This document shows, piece by piece, positions 24,389 through 36,052 of a DNA stretch of 42,339 nucleotides. Source of the stretch: Reyranellaceae bacterium. GTDB lineage: Bacteria; Pseudomonadota; Alphaproteobacteria; Reyranellales; Reyranellaceae. The notes under the pieces are model-generated. The model was not told the origin of the DNA. It did no database searches and saw nothing but the letters and a program-made list of their open reading frames with translations. Location: positions 1-42,339 of the forward strand of contig JALHMM010000055.1 of NCBI GenBank assembly GCA_022844045.1. The letters run 5' to 3'. The position numbers and the translations under genes are program-made. Position 1 is the first letter of the stretch. Every line of letters starts with the position of its first letter.

Positions 24389-25594
24389 CTATTGCGTTCC
24401 GTCGGCGACTGCCACCTTGTCGCGAATGATCGTATCGATCTCGCCCTCGCTGTAGCCGGCCTCGGCGAGGATCTCGCGCGTGTGCTGGCCCAGGCGCGGC
24501 GCGAAGGTGCCGGTCGGCGGCTGGGTCTCGGACCATGTGCTGGGCTCGCGCATGGTGCGGATGCGGCCTTCCGAGGGATGGTCCTGGAAGACGAAGAAGC
24601 CGCTGTCCTTGAGATGCGGGTCCTCCAGCAAGGTCTCCAGCGTGTTCGGCACCATGTGCGGAATGTCATTGTCGTGCAGCAAGGTCAGCCACTCCGCCGT
24701 GGTGCGCGTCTTCACCTCGTCGCCGATCATGTCGTAGAGCGCATCGATATTGGCGGTGCGCGCGGCGATGTCGGCGAAGCGCGGATCCTCGCGCAGCATC
24801 TGGCCCTTGCCCACCGCCTCGAAGAAACGCCGCCACTGGCCATCGTTGTAGGGCAGCACGGCGAGGAAGCCGTCCTTCGTCGCGTAAGGCTTGCGCGAAC
24901 GCGACAAGGTGCGGGCATAGCCGGGCGGACCGAGCGGCGGATCGAAGGTCGAGCCCTGCATGTGCTCGGCCAGCACGAACTGCGCCATGGTCTCGAACAT
25001 CGGCACCTCGATGTGCTGACCCACGCCACTGCGCGCACGCGCCAGCAGGCCGGCGAGCAACGCGTTGGCGGCGGCGCTGCCGACGATGCGGTCGATCGCC
25101 GCCATCGGGATGAAGCGCGGCTCGCCGGTCGAGCGCTGCAGCAAGTAGGTGACGCCCGACGCCGCCTGGATCAGATCATCGTAAGCCGGCCGACCGGCAT
25201 AACGCCCGCCGCTGCCGTAGCCCACCATGCTGAGATAGACGATCGACGGGTTGGCCGCGCGCACGCCGTCATAGTCGAGCCCGAGCCGCTTCATCGCCGC
25301 CGGCCGGATGTTGGTGGCGAGCGCATCGGCCTTGGCCGCCAGCTTGATGATCACCTGCCGCGCGGTCTTCTGCTTCAGGTCGAGCACGATCGAGCGCTTG
25401 CCGCGCGCGTTGTGATGGAAGCCACCGCCCATGCCGCGATGCCGCGCGTTGCTGCTGTAGCGGCTGGAGTCGCCTTCCGGCGCCTCGACCTTGATCACGT
25501 CGGCGCCAAGATCGGCGACAATACGCGTGCACCACGGCCCCATCTGCACGGTGGTGAGGTCGAGGATGCGGAGGCCGTCAAGAGGCGTCGTCAT
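24389..25594 (-). CDS. CaiB/BaiF family CoA-transferase (family III)
   Basis: A 401-residue enzyme that moves CoA between acyl-CoA and a free acid. Typical segments: LDGLRILDLTTVQMGPWCTR (5-24), ADLGADVIKVEAPEGDSSR, LDLKQKTAR, and RPAYDDLIQAASG with Asp139 as the likely catalytic residue that forms the acyl-enzyme anhydride. FETMAQFVLAEHMQG is a conserved later segment. The start is ATG 25594; the frame continues far upstream only as a shadow. The donor and acceptor are not evident. The acyl-CoA synthetase and PhyH-type genes elsewhere in the window suggest a broad acyl-CoA lifestyle but no direct link. Confidence 0.92.
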   Translation of the reverse strand: MTTPLDGLRILDLTTVQMGPWCTRIVADLGADVIKVEAPEGDSSRYSSNARHRGMGGGFHHNARGKRSIVLDLKQKTARQVIIKLAAKADALATNIRPAAMKRLGLDYDGVRAANPSIVYLSMVGYGSGGRYAGRPAYDDLIQAASGVTYLLQRSTGEPRFIPMAAIDRIVGSAAANALLAGLLARARSGVGQHIEVPMFETMAQFVLAEHMQGSTFDPPLGPPGYARTLSRSRKPYATKDGFLAVLPYNDGQWRRFFEAVGKGQMLREDPRFADIAARTANIDALYDMIGDEVKTRTTAEWLTLLHDNDIPHMVPNTLETLLEDPHLKDSGFFVFQDHPSEGRIRTMREPSTWSETQPPTGTFAPRLGQHTREILAEAGYSEGEIDTIIRDKVAVADGTQ

Positions 25595-25773
25595 GGGCGA
25601 ACCTGAAATGAACGCGGGTGACACACCACCGACCATAGCACCCTGATCCGATCGCCCAAGCCTGCACCGCGACCCTGCATTCGGGCCGGCGGCGGCGGAT
25701 CCAGCCCGGCACGCTTCATGGCGGCCGGGCCATACGCCACTTGCTCGGGAGTCATCTTGCTGGGGAAGAGCAT
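25591..25773 (-). CDS. Doubtful small ORF overlapping the CoA-transferase start
   Basis: A 60-codon frame, MLFPSKMTPEQVAYGPAAMK..., that ends in an ATGA overlap with the CaiB-type start, the arrangement expected for translational coupling. The Shine-Dalgarno is weak (gagac). I recognise no family; the Pro-rich middle and Arg-rich end could be non-coding. It may instead be the remnant of a longer gene. Confidence 0.2.
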   Translation of the reverse strand: MLFPSKMTPEQVAYGPAAMKRAGLDPPPPARMQGRGAGLGDRIRVLWSVVCHPRSFQVRP

Positions 25774-25979
25774 GGCTGTCTCGATGAGTCGTCAAGACGA
25801 ATGGCCCCTTGGACGATTTCTGGCGTGATGGCTGTCGATGACGCTCCCGTGACGCATGGCGAGGCTGCGGAAAGTCGATCGCGCTCGACACATGCGGCAA
25901 CAGCGTGAATATCAGGCAGCCAGGATGGATGGCGCCAGCCGGCAACGCTAGAATGACCTTCATCGGACAGGAGCGGACC
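25774..25979. other. Intergenic region without recognised gene
   Basis: Together with 25595-25773 this makes a 385-bp stretch between divergent genes. I see no palindromic element. AGGAG at about 25969-25973 is the ribosome-binding site of the next gene. Promoters for the CaiB-type and the DUF1841-like genes should lie here, but I cannot assign boxes. Confidence 0.5.
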
Positions 25980-27080
25980 ATGTCGAAGACACGCGCACAG
26001 AAGCGCGCGGTCAAGGCGGCGCGCAGGAAGAATCTCCTCGCGGAGCGAGGCAAGGCCGCCGCGGCCGGGAACCAGATGTCGCTGGCGATGCGGCTGCGCC
26101 GGATGGCCGGAGCGCCGATCCACACCTGCCTGATAGGCGAGAGGCTGCCTGAGATCGGCGCAGGCTACCTGGTTCTGGCGCGCAAGGCGGCGGACGGAAG
26201 GATGGCGATGGCCGTCTTCTTGCTCGACGTCTATTGCGTCGGCGTGAAGGACGTCATCCTGCGCGTGGATCAAGCGAGCGAGATCGAGCGCTTTATCGAG
26301 ATGCTGGCGCAGACGCAGCCGATGCTCGCGATCCAGCCCACACACGCGCGCAAGCTGCTGCGCGATCTCGTCGCCTGGTCACGCTCGATCGGGTTGGCGC
26401 CCCATCCCGACTACGCTATCGCCGAGCCGCTGTTCGGTGACGTCTCGGCCGACTCGAGCGATGAAAGCTTCCGCTTCGGCAAGGACGGCAAGCCCTTCCT
26501 GATCCAGGGCCCGAGCGACACGCCCGCTCGCATCAGGAAGAGGATCGAGGCGCTGCGACGCACGGTCGGCGACGGCGGCTTCGACTACATGCTGGACGCT
26601 GGGGGCGACGACGACCGCTTCCGTGGGGAGGACATCGGTCCCCATGACGATTTCGAGTCGGAGTTCGACGATGCGATCGAGTCCGTCACGGGCATGCGAT
26701 ACGATCCGGAGGTGGCCCCCGATCCTTCCAGATGGCTGGAGCTCGGCGAGGATGAGCGGATCCCGCTGGCGGAGGCGTATCATCGACGAGCTGGAATCGA
26801 GGTGCCGAACATGACGCTGCACGCGACCGTGCACGTGATCGTCGAGAACCAGGTGGCGATGGGCGACGAGTTGCCGACGCGTCGCACGATCGAACGGCTG
26901 ATGGACGAGGGCCTCGATCGCCACGACGCGGTTCACGCGGTCGCCAGCGTGCTGGCGGCGCACCTCGCCGAAAGGTCTCAGGCCGGCAGTCCGAACAACG
27001 AGGCCTACTACCAAGCGCTCGGACGGCTGACCGCGGAGAGCTGGCGGTCGACCATCGAACGGGAGGCAGAAGACGACTGA
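25980..27080 (+). CDS. Uncharacterised protein with DUF1841-like C-terminus
   Basis: A 366-residue protein. The N-terminus is very basic (MSKTRAQKRAVKAARRKNLL). A central segment (GYLVLARKAADGRMAMAVFL, then DVYCVGVKDVILRV) looks like a beta-rich domain. An acidic stretch follows (DDDRFRGEDIGPHDDFESEF). The C-terminal 100 residues (DPSRWLELGEDERIPLAEAY, VPNMTLHATVHVIVENQVAM, then GLDRHDAVHAVASVL) resemble DUF1841, a family without known function. ATG 25980 has AGGAG 7 nt upstream; the earlier ATG at 25905 lacks support. It precedes the tRNA-Glu gene on the other strand. Confidence 0.75.
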   Translation: MSKTRAQKRAVKAARRKNLLAERGKAAAAGNQMSLAMRLRRMAGAPIHTCLIGERLPEIGAGYLVLARKAADGRMAMAVFLLDVYCVGVKDVILRVDQASEIERFIEMLAQTQPMLAIQPTHARKLLRDLVAWSRSIGLAPHPDYAIAEPLFGDVSADSSDESFRFGKDGKPFLIQGPSDTPARIRKRIEALRRTVGDGGFDYMLDAGGDDDRFRGEDIGPHDDFESEFDDAIESVTGMRYDPEVAPDPSRWLELGEDERIPLAEAYHRRAGIEVPNMTLHATVHVIVENQVAMGDELPTRRTIERLMDEGLDRHDAVHAVASVLAAHLAERSQAGSPNNEAYYQALGRLTAESWRSTIEREAEDD

Positions 27081-27153
27081 CTTGCGGTGCGAATTATGCC
27101 TGGCTAACCGTGCTGGCTAACCATGGCTAAGCATCTATGATATATATGATTTT

Positions 27154-27229
27154 TGGCGTCCCCAGCGGGATTCGAACCCGCGTCGCCGCCGTGAAAGGGC
27201 GGTGTCCTGGGCCTCTAGACGATGGGGAC
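27154..27229 (-). tRNA. tRNA-Glu (anticodon UUC), CCA encoded
   Basis: 76 nt on the minus strand starting GTCCCCATCGTCTAGAGGCC. The acceptor stem GTCCCCA / TGGGGAC is intact. Anticodon stem CCGCC / GGCGG encloses CTTTCAC with anticodon TTC (27195-27193). The T arm contains GGTTCGAATCC. Discriminator G is followed by CCA. Cloverleaf elements are complete. Confidence 0.97.
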
Positions 27230-27243
27230 TGAGGCGCGGCGGA

Positions 27244-27271
27244 TGTGTAGCGGTTCGGGCCAGGAAATCAA
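27244..27271 (-). promoter_or_regulatory. Probable promoter of tRNA-Glu
   Basis: On the minus strand TTGATT (27271-27266) and TACACA (27249-27244) are separated by 16 bp. The predicted start is about 8 nt upstream of the tRNA 5' end. It lies in the short gap after the FAD oxidoreductase stop codon. Confidence 0.5.
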
Positions 27272-27286
27272 GCCATCCGGCGGCGC

Positions 27287-28618
27287 CTACGATGCGACAT
27301 GACGGTCCCACCAGTCCCGGGTGCGGTACCAGGCGCCGACGATGGGCAGGAACCAGGGATTGCCGCTGTAGAGCGGCACGGTCGGGAAATCCTGCCCGTC
27401 GAAGGCGTTGACCGGCGCGTTGGAGCCGCCGGCGATCTTCCGGGCGGTCTGGTAGCCCAGGTAGGACATCATCGCCACGCCCGAGCCGTTGCAGGCCATC
27501 AGGTAATGCATGCCCTGCTCCTGGCCCATATGCGGCAGGAAGTCGAAGGCGAAGGCGACGTTGCCGGTCCAGGCATGCGTCACCTTGGTGCCCTTGAGCT
27601 GCGGCCAGCGGTCGAGCATGTAGCCGTGCAGCACCGGGGCGCTGACCTCGGGCGCGACCTGGGTGAAGCGCGCGCGGCCGCCGAAGATCACCCGCTTGTT
27701 GTCGGGCGACTGGCGGTAGTAGCAGAGCACGCGCTTGGTATCGCTGATCACCCGGTTCTTCGGGATCAGGCTCTGGATCAGATCCTCGGGCAGTTCCTCG
27801 GTGGCGATGATGTGGCTGGCCACCGGCACCAGGCGGCGCTTCAAGGTCGGCGTCAGGTCGGTGGTGTAACCGTTGGTGGCGATCACCACCTCCTTCGCCT
27901 CGATCGGGCCCTTGCTGGTCAGCACGGTGAAGCCGGCCGTCTTGCGCTCGATCTTCTCGGCGTCGCATTGCGCGCAGAGCCTGGCGCCGGCGCGGTGCGC
28001 CGCCTTCAAGAGACCACCGTAGTACAGCGCCGGATGCAGCTGGCCGGTGCGCTCCACCACCATGCCGCCGTAGTAGTAGTCCGAGGCGATCTCCTCGCGT
28101 TGTCGCTCGCGCGGGATCATGTAAGTGCCCAGCCCGGCGCTCTCGTTGTAGGTGCCGGTCTTGGCCGCCTGCTCGTTGTAGTGCCGCTGGGTGAAGGCGC
28201 CGCTGAACCGCCCGCTCATGCGCCAGTGGCACTCGATGCCCTCGCGCTCGATCACCGTCTGGACCTGCTGCAGCGAGTCCGCGGCGTCGGCCAGCATGCG
28301 GGCCATCACCTTCTTCCACTCCTCGGGGTCGCTTTTCACGCCCTTGCCCGAGAAGCCCTTGCCCAGGGTCGTGCCGCCGCTGACGCCGCCGCCGTTGCGC
28401 GTCGAGGCGCCGACGCCGAAATCGCCGCGCTCCAGCACGGTGACGTCGACGCCGGAGCGCGCCAGCTCCAGCGCCGTCGACAGCCCGCCATAGCCGGCGC
28501 CGACCACCAGCACGTCGGTCTTCTTCGCCGGATCCTGCGACAGCTCGTTGCTGGGATGCCACCACTCCCACCACCAGGGCATGGCCTTGAAGTCCTTGTG
28601 GAAGATGCTGTCGGCCAT
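27287..28618 (-). CDS. FAD-dependent amine oxidoreductase (DAO family, PuuB-like)
   Basis: A 443-residue flavoenzyme of the D-amino-acid oxidase/glycine oxidase superfamily. A tryptophan-rich N-terminus (AMPWWWEWW) precedes the FAD Rossmann motif VVGAGYGGLSTALELARSG (38-56) with the ribose-binding Glu in VLERGDFG. GASTRNGGGVSGG and TNGYTTDLTP follow, as in gamma-glutamylputrescine oxidase-like enzymes. It is the last gene of the polyamine-type ABC operon, 11 bp after potC, with a strong AGGAGGGA site. The likely role is oxidation of the imported amine or amino acid derivative. The exact substrate is inference. Confidence 0.88.
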   Translation of the reverse strand: MADSIFHKDFKAMPWWWEWWHPSNELSQDPAKKTDVLVVGAGYGGLSTALELARSGVDVTVLERGDFGVGASTRNGGGVSGGTTLGKGFSGKGVKSDPEEWKKVMARMLADAADSLQQVQTVIEREGIECHWRMSGRFSGAFTQRHYNEQAAKTGTYNESAGLGTYMIPRERQREEIASDYYYGGMVVERTGQLHPALYYGGLLKAAHRAGARLCAQCDAEKIERKTAGFTVLTSKGPIEAKEVVIATNGYTTDLTPTLKRRLVPVASHIIATEELPEDLIQSLIPKNRVISDTKRVLCYYRQSPDNKRVIFGGRARFTQVAPEVSAPVLHGYMLDRWPQLKGTKVTHAWTGNVAFAFDFLPHMGQEQGMHYLMACNGSGVAMMSYLGYQTARKIAGGSNAPVNAFDGQDFPTVPLYSGNPWFLPIVGAWYRTRDWWDRHVAS

Positions 28619-28629
28619 TCTTCCCTCCT

Positions 28630-29412
28630 TCAACGCGCCGTGGCGTTCAGGCCGCGGCCGAAGCGGCCGATCAGCACCAGCACCAGCGACACCAGCAGGA
28701 TCTGCATCACCGAGACAGCGGCGATGGTCGGATCGATTTCCATCAGGATGTTGTCGAACATCTTCTTCGGCAAGGTCATGCGCGCGCCGGACAGGAACAG
28801 CGCGACCACGACTTCGTCGAACGAGGTGATGAAGGCCAGCAGCCCGGCGGACACCAGGCTGGGCCGCAGCAGCGGCAGCGTGATGCGCGTGAGCGTGCGC
28901 CAGCGGCTGGCGCCCAGCCCCTCCGCCGCCTGCTCCAGCGAGCGGTCGAAGTCGCGCAGCCCGGCGCCCATGACCAGCACGACGAAGGGCAGCGCCAGCA
29001 CGGTGTGCGCCACCACCAGCCCGTACCATTCGCCGATCAGCTTCAGCCGCGCGAACAGGCCGTAGACCGCGACCGAGAGGATGATGTGCGGCACGATCAG
29101 CGGCGCCATCGCCAAACGGTCGACCGTCTCCCGCGCATAGAAGCGCCCGCGGATCAGCGCGAAGCTCAGCGGCACGCCCAGCGCCAGCGACAGCACAGCG
29201 GTAGCCGCGCCGACCTGCAGCGAGCGGATGGTGGCGTCGATCCATTGCGGGTCGTCAAGATAGCGCTCGTACCACTGCCAGCTCAGGCCCGGCGGCGGGA
29301 ACTGCATGTAGGGCGCCGAACTCAGCGAGATCGGGAATACCACCAGCAGCGGCAGCAGCAGGAAGAAGTAGACCAGCGCGCAGAGCGCGACCAGGGCGTG
29401 ACGCGATGTCAT
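28630..29412 (-). CDS. Polyamine-type ABC transporter permease (PotC-like)
   Basis: A 260-residue inner-membrane permease of the BPD_transp_1 family with six hydrophobic segments. The cytoplasmic EAA loop reads EQAAEGLGASRWRTLTRITL, which couples to the ATPase. SSAPYMQFPPPGLSWQWYE near the N-terminus is typical of PotC. The start ATG overlaps the potB stop by four bases (ATGA). Confidence 0.92.
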   Translation of the reverse strand: MTSRHALVALCALVYFFLLLPLLVVFPISLSSAPYMQFPPPGLSWQWYERYLDDPQWIDATIRSLQVGAATAVLSLALGVPLSFALIRGRFYARETVDRLAMAPLIVPHIILSVAVYGLFARLKLIGEWYGLVVAHTVLALPFVVLVMGAGLRDFDRSLEQAAEGLGASRWRTLTRITLPLLRPSLVSAGLLAFITSFDEVVVALFLSGARMTLPKKMFDNILMEIDPTIAAVSVMQILLVSLVLVLIGRFGRGLNATAR

Positions 29413-30212
29413 GGTGCCGGCTCCGCGCGCATGCTCTTTCGGGCGAGGCCGTAGACCGCCAGCGTCGCGGCCAGCAGCACGGCCGAGAGCGCGGCGGCGA
29501 ACTGCCAGTTCAGCGACTGGCGCACCTCCTGCTCGATCAGGATGGCGATCATGATCACGCGGCCGCCGCCCAGCAGCGCCGGCGTGATGTAGAAGCCCAG
29601 CGACAGCACGAAGACGATGACGCAGCCGGCGAAGATGCCGTTGAGCGTCAGCGGCAGGTAGATGCGCCAGAAGATGCGCCAGGTCGAGGCGCCCAGTCCC
29701 TGCGCCGCCGCGACGATGGCCGGATCGACGCGCTTCACCGCGCCGTAGATCGGCAGCACCATGTAGGGCAGCAGCACATGCACCATGCCGATCAGCACGC
29801 CAGTGAGGTTGTGCAAGAGCGGCAGCGGATCGTCGATGATACCGCTGCCGACCAGCCAGCGATTGACCACCCCGTTGCGGCCCAGCAGCACCATCCAGGC
29901 ATAGGTGCGCACCAGGACCGAGGTCCATAGCGGCAGCAGCACGAAGATGAAACCGAGCGTCGCCCAACCCGGCGTCGTGGTCGCCAGCAGGAATCCCAGC
30001 GGATAGGCCAGCAGCAGGCAGACGATGGTGACGACGGCGGCGATCTGGAAGGTGATCCAGAAGACCTGCAGATAGAGCTTCTCGCCCAGCGCCTTGGCGA
30101 ACCAGTCCATCGTGCCGCCCTCGACCGCGAAGCCCAGCATGCGCACGACGGGGTAGAAAAAGAACACGCCCAGCAGCACGAGCGCGGGGATCGCGGGCGA
30201 AAAGCCTTTCAC
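29409..30212 (-). CDS. Polyamine-type ABC transporter permease (PotB-like)
   Basis: A 267-residue inner-membrane permease. TYAWMVLLGRNGVVN and the EAA loop VAAAQGLGASTWRIFWRIYL are typical of PotB. The frame continues upstream through a family A repeat to 30299, but GTG at 30212 fits the family length and has GGGAGG 5 nt upstream. Part of that ribosome-binding site comes from the edge of the repeat (30222-30348). It is coupled to potC. Confidence 0.9.
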   Translation of the reverse strand: MKGFSPAIPALVLLGVFFFYPVVRMLGFAVEGGTMDWFAKALGEKLYLQVFWITFQIAAVVTIVCLLLAYPLGFLLATTTPGWATLGFIFVLLPLWTSVLVRTYAWMVLLGRNGVVNRWLVGSGIIDDPLPLLHNLTGVLIGMVHVLLPYMVLPIYGAVKRVDPAIVAAAQGLGASTWRIFWRIYLPLTLNGIFAGCVIVFVLSLGFYITPALLGGGRVIMIAILIEQEVRQSLNWQFAAALSAVLLAATLAVYGLARKSMRAEPAP

Positions 30213-30221
30213 TTGAACCTC

Positions 30222-30348
30222 CCTTCCCCCGGAGGGGGAAGGTGCCCGAAGGGCGGAAGGGGGATGTCGAAGACGGACTCCTGCGTTCGTCTTCGACATC
30301 CCCCTCCCGTCGCGCTGCGCGCGCCACCTTCCCCCTCCGGGGGAAGGG
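30222..30348. repeat. Family A palindromic element between potA and potB
   Basis: About 127 bp, ccttcccccggaggggga to cctccgggggaagg. Inner hairpins are gcccgaagggc and cgcgctgcgcgcg-type. The core gatgtcgaagacgg is inverted as cgtcttcgacatc. It separates receptor and ATPase genes from the permease genes in one probable operon. Confidence 0.9.
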
Positions 30349-30365
30349 AATGGGCCGCGACAAGA

Positions 30366-31412
<1,047 letters not shown>

Positions 31413-31417
31413 GCCTG

Positions 31418-32479
31418 CTACTTCTTCAGCATCCAGGCGTTCCAAAGCTCCTGCGCCTTGGCGCCGTTGTCGGCCCACCAGGCATCGTCGATCCAGAACT
31501 GCTTGTCGAGGTACTGCGTCGGCAGATAGGGCTTCACCTTGGGATCGACGTGGTCGAGCGCCTCGAGGTTGAGGCCGGGATAGCCCAGCTCGGTGGCGTA
31601 GATCGCCTGCTGCTGCGGGATCGACAGCTCGGCCAGCATCTTCTGCGCCCAGTAGACGTTCTTGGCGCCGCGCGGGATGACGAAGCTGCCGAGCTTCAGC
31701 GCGCCCTCGCCCCACTCGATCTCGACCGGCGCGCCCTTCTTGATGATGTCGTAGAAGCGGCCGTTCCAGCCGGTCGCCAGCACGACCTCCTTGTCGAGCA
31801 GCAGCTGCGCCGGCTGCTGGCCGGTGGTCCACCACACGTTGATGTGCGGCTTGAGCTGGTCGAGCTTCTTGAAGGCGCGGTCCATGTCGATGGGATAGAG
31901 CTTGTCCTTCGGCACGCCGTCGGCGAGCAGCGCGTATTCGAGATTGTCGACCGGATGGTTGCGCATCGAGCGCGCGCCGGGGAATTTCTTGACGTCCCAC
32001 CAGTCGGCCCAGCTCTTGGGATGGTTGCCGCCCTTGAAGACATCGGTGCGGTAGCCAATGATGGTCGTGTAGACCGACGAGGCGAAAACCACCGGCGACC
32101 GCGCCTTCTCGGGATACTTCGAGCGGTCGACGATCTTGGGATCGATCGCCTGGATCAGGTTCATCTTGGTGGCGCGGATCGCGTCCTGGCCGCCGATCTC
32201 GGTGACGTCCCACTCGACATTGCCGGCGTCGACCATGGCGCGCAGCTTGCCGAAATCCGCCGGGCTCGTCTCGACCACGCGGATGCCGTACTTCTTCTCG
32301 TAGCTGGCGAAGAAGGCCTTGCGCATCGCCGAGCCCATCGCGCCGCCGGAATGGTTGACGACGATCTGCGCCGGCTTGGGCGGCTCGGCCTGCCCGAAGG
32401 CAGGTCCCGCCGCCGTCGCGAGAGCCGCACCACCGAGAAGCTTCGCCGCGTCACGCCTGAGAATGGTCTTACGGCTCAT
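31418..32479 (-). CDS. ABC transporter solute-binding protein (PotD/family 1 type)
   Basis: A 353-residue periplasmic receptor. The N-terminus SRKTILRRDAAKLLGGAAL has a twin-arginine-like RRD motif and a moderately hydrophobic core cut near GPAFGQA, suggesting Tat or Sec export. Mature features ASSVYTTIIGYRTDVFKGG and WADWWDVKKFPGARSM match spermidine/putrescine-type receptors. It is first in the operon with potA, potB, potC and the FAD oxidoreductase. Ligand unknown; a polyamine or related amine is likely from context. Confidence 0.92.
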   Translation of the reverse strand: MSRKTILRRDAAKLLGGAALATAAGPAFGQAEPPKPAQIVVNHSGGAMGSAMRKAFFASYEKKYGIRVVETSPADFGKLRAMVDAGNVEWDVTEIGGQDAIRATKMNLIQAIDPKIVDRSKYPEKARSPVVFASSVYTTIIGYRTDVFKGGNHPKSWADWWDVKKFPGARSMRNHPVDNLEYALLADGVPKDKLYPIDMDRAFKKLDQLKPHINVWWTTGQQPAQLLLDKEVVLATGWNGRFYDIIKKGAPVEIEWGEGALKLGSFVIPRGAKNVYWAQKMLAELSIPQQQAIYATELGYPGLNLEALDHVDPKVKPYLPTQYLDKQFWIDDAWWADNGAKAQELWNAWMLKK

Positions 32480-32541
32480 GGTGTCCCCCGTCTAGAATCC
32501 GCTGGCCCTCACCTTAGGAGCGCAGAGAGGAGCCGGCAACC

Positions 32542-32886
32542 ATGGCCAACGATCCCGTCATCGCCCGCCTGCTGAAGCTCGCCGCCAAGGCAGGCCTCGC
32601 CGAGGTCGAGGAAAGCGTCTGGTTCCGCACGCCGTCGCTGAAAGTCGCCGGAAAGTCGATGATGCGCATCAAGGACGACGACACCCTGGTCTTCCGCTGT
32701 TCGCTGGAGGACAAGGAGATGCTAATGGCGGCGGCACCCAGGATCTACTTCGAGACCGACCACTACAAGGGCTGGCCCGCCGTGCTGGTGCGGCTGTCGA
32801 AAGCCAGCGACAAGGACCTCACCGCCAGCCTGATCCGCGCCTGGCGCCTGATGGCGCCGAAACGACTGACGCGGCCCACCCGATAG
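32542..32886 (+). CDS. MmcQ/YjbR family protein
   Basis: A 114-residue protein with the MmcQ/YjbR fold: ESVWFRTPSLKVAGKSMMRI (24-43), LVFRCSLEDKEMLMAAAPRI and FETDHYKGWPAVLVRL. Members have a double-wing fold proposed to bind DNA, but no proven function. A GAGAGGAG site lies about 9 nt upstream. It is 49 bp upstream of hsp20 in the same direction and could share its transcript. Confidence 0.9.
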   Translation: MANDPVIARLLKLAAKAGLAEVEESVWFRTPSLKVAGKSMMRIKDDDTLVFRCSLEDKEMLMAAAPRIYFETDHYKGWPAVLVRLSKASDKDLTASLIRAWRLMAPKRLTRPTR

Positions 32887-32935
32887 CAATCGGCGTCGGC
32901 CGTTCCCATATCCCGCGCAACGAGGAGGTTGTGCC

Positions 32936-33357
32936 ATGGCCCGGGGTAATCCGCGCGACTGGATGTGGTCCGAGGCGTTGCAGATGCTGGCGCGCGCCGA
33001 GGGCCTGCACCGCGAGGTGTTCCGCCCCGGCGTGACGCCGCGCCGCGAGACCTGCTGGGAACCGCCGGCCGATGTGCTGGAGACCGACGACGCCGTCCTG
33101 GTCCTGCTCGCCCTGCCGGGTGTCGATCCGGAGCATGTCCAGATCCTGATCGAGGGCGGCGTTCTGATCGTCGCCGGCGAGCGCGTACTGCCGGAGGAGC
33201 TGCACCGCGCCGTCATCCACCGCCTGGAGCTGCCCCGCGGCCGCTTCGAGCGGCGCCTGGAATTGCCGGCCGGCCGCTACGACTCCGTGCGTAATTTCGC
33301 CGCCAATGGCTGCCTGGTGGTCCATCTCGCCAAGGCTGGCACACGCAGGGGCACGCC

Positions 33358-33361
<4 letters not shown>
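32936..33361 (+). CDS. Small heat shock protein (Hsp20/alpha-crystallin family)
   Basis: A 141-residue ATP-independent chaperone. The alpha-crystallin domain runs from about residue 41 (WEPPADVLETDDAVLVLLAL) to 131, with the typical GGVLIVAGER strand pair and LELPRGRFERRLELPAG. The N-terminal arm is short and the C-terminal IxI-like motif is not evident, so oligomerisation may be limited. AGGAGG lies 6 nt upstream. Its stop overlaps the lon ATG by four bases, so chaperone and protease are made together. Confidence 0.93.
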
Positions 33362-35742
<2,381 letters not shown>

Positions 35743-35779
35743 TTAGACTAGAGCGGTGCGCGATTAATCAGCCGCACCT

Positions 35780-35845
35780 GTCATCCCGAGCGTAGCGAGG
35801 GATCCAGGCGGCAGACCCTAGATCCCTCGCTACGCTCGGGATGAC
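35780..35845. repeat. Family D hairpin repeat (copy 4), covarying stem
   Basis: A 66-bp inverted repeat, gtcatcccgagcgtagcg to cgctacgctcgggatgac. Compared with copy 3, one base pair is changed on both arms (c to t and g to a), keeping the stem intact. It lies after lon and before the convergent recJ end. Confidence 0.9.
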
Positions 35846-35902
35846 AGGGCGAAGAGGATTTCGGGCTCGATGCTCTAGATTGATTGTTGGTTCTCCGGGG
35901 CC

Positions 35903-35920
35903 GCGCCGCTCCAGCGGCGC
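35903..35920. repeat. Hairpin gcgccgct-cc-agcggcgc
   Basis: An 8-bp perfect stem with a cc loop. It has the same design as the terminator hairpin at 35982-36001, with one covarying base pair. It lies within a GC-rich dyad region after lon. Confidence 0.6.
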
Positions 35921-35981
35921 TCATGATCCATCGCGGGAGCGACGCGGCCCGAGGACCTTGAAAGCCGCCGCTTGGTCGGGG

Positions 35982-36006
35982 CGCGCCACTCCAGTGGCGC
36001 GTCTTT
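35982..36006 (+). terminator. Rho-independent terminator downstream of lon
   Basis: A 9-bp perfect stem cgcgccact / agtggcgcg with a cc loop, directly followed by tctttt. The position, 240 bp after the lon stop, suits the end of the hsp20-lon transcript. Confidence 0.7.
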
Positions 36007-36014
36007 TGGTAACG

Positions 36015-36046
36015 CCCCCCCGCCCCCCCGGGGTGGCGCCCCCCCC
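36015..36046. other. Triple C-run (G-runs on minus strand), 3' of recJ
   Basis: C-runs of 7, 7 and 8 bases (36015-36021, 36023-36029, 36039-36046) with a gggg between. The minus strand, which is the recJ mRNA sense, has matching G-runs just after the stop codon at 36053-36055. It could fold as a G-quadruplex or be a length-variable tract. Sequencing error is also possible in such runs. Confidence 0.7.
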
Positions 36047-36052
36047 GCAACA

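Noticed and set aside
27081..27229. tRNA-Glu as an integration site with tggctaa direct repeats nearby
   Set aside because: Three short tggctaa copies lie downstream of the tRNA, but there is no integrase and no second copy of the tRNA 3' end in the window.
32895..32935. Sigma-32-type heat shock promoter before hsp20
   Set aside because: A CCCATAT resembling the -10 is present, but no CTTG-type -35 lies at the right distance, and no ROSE-type anti-Shine-Dalgarno is evident.
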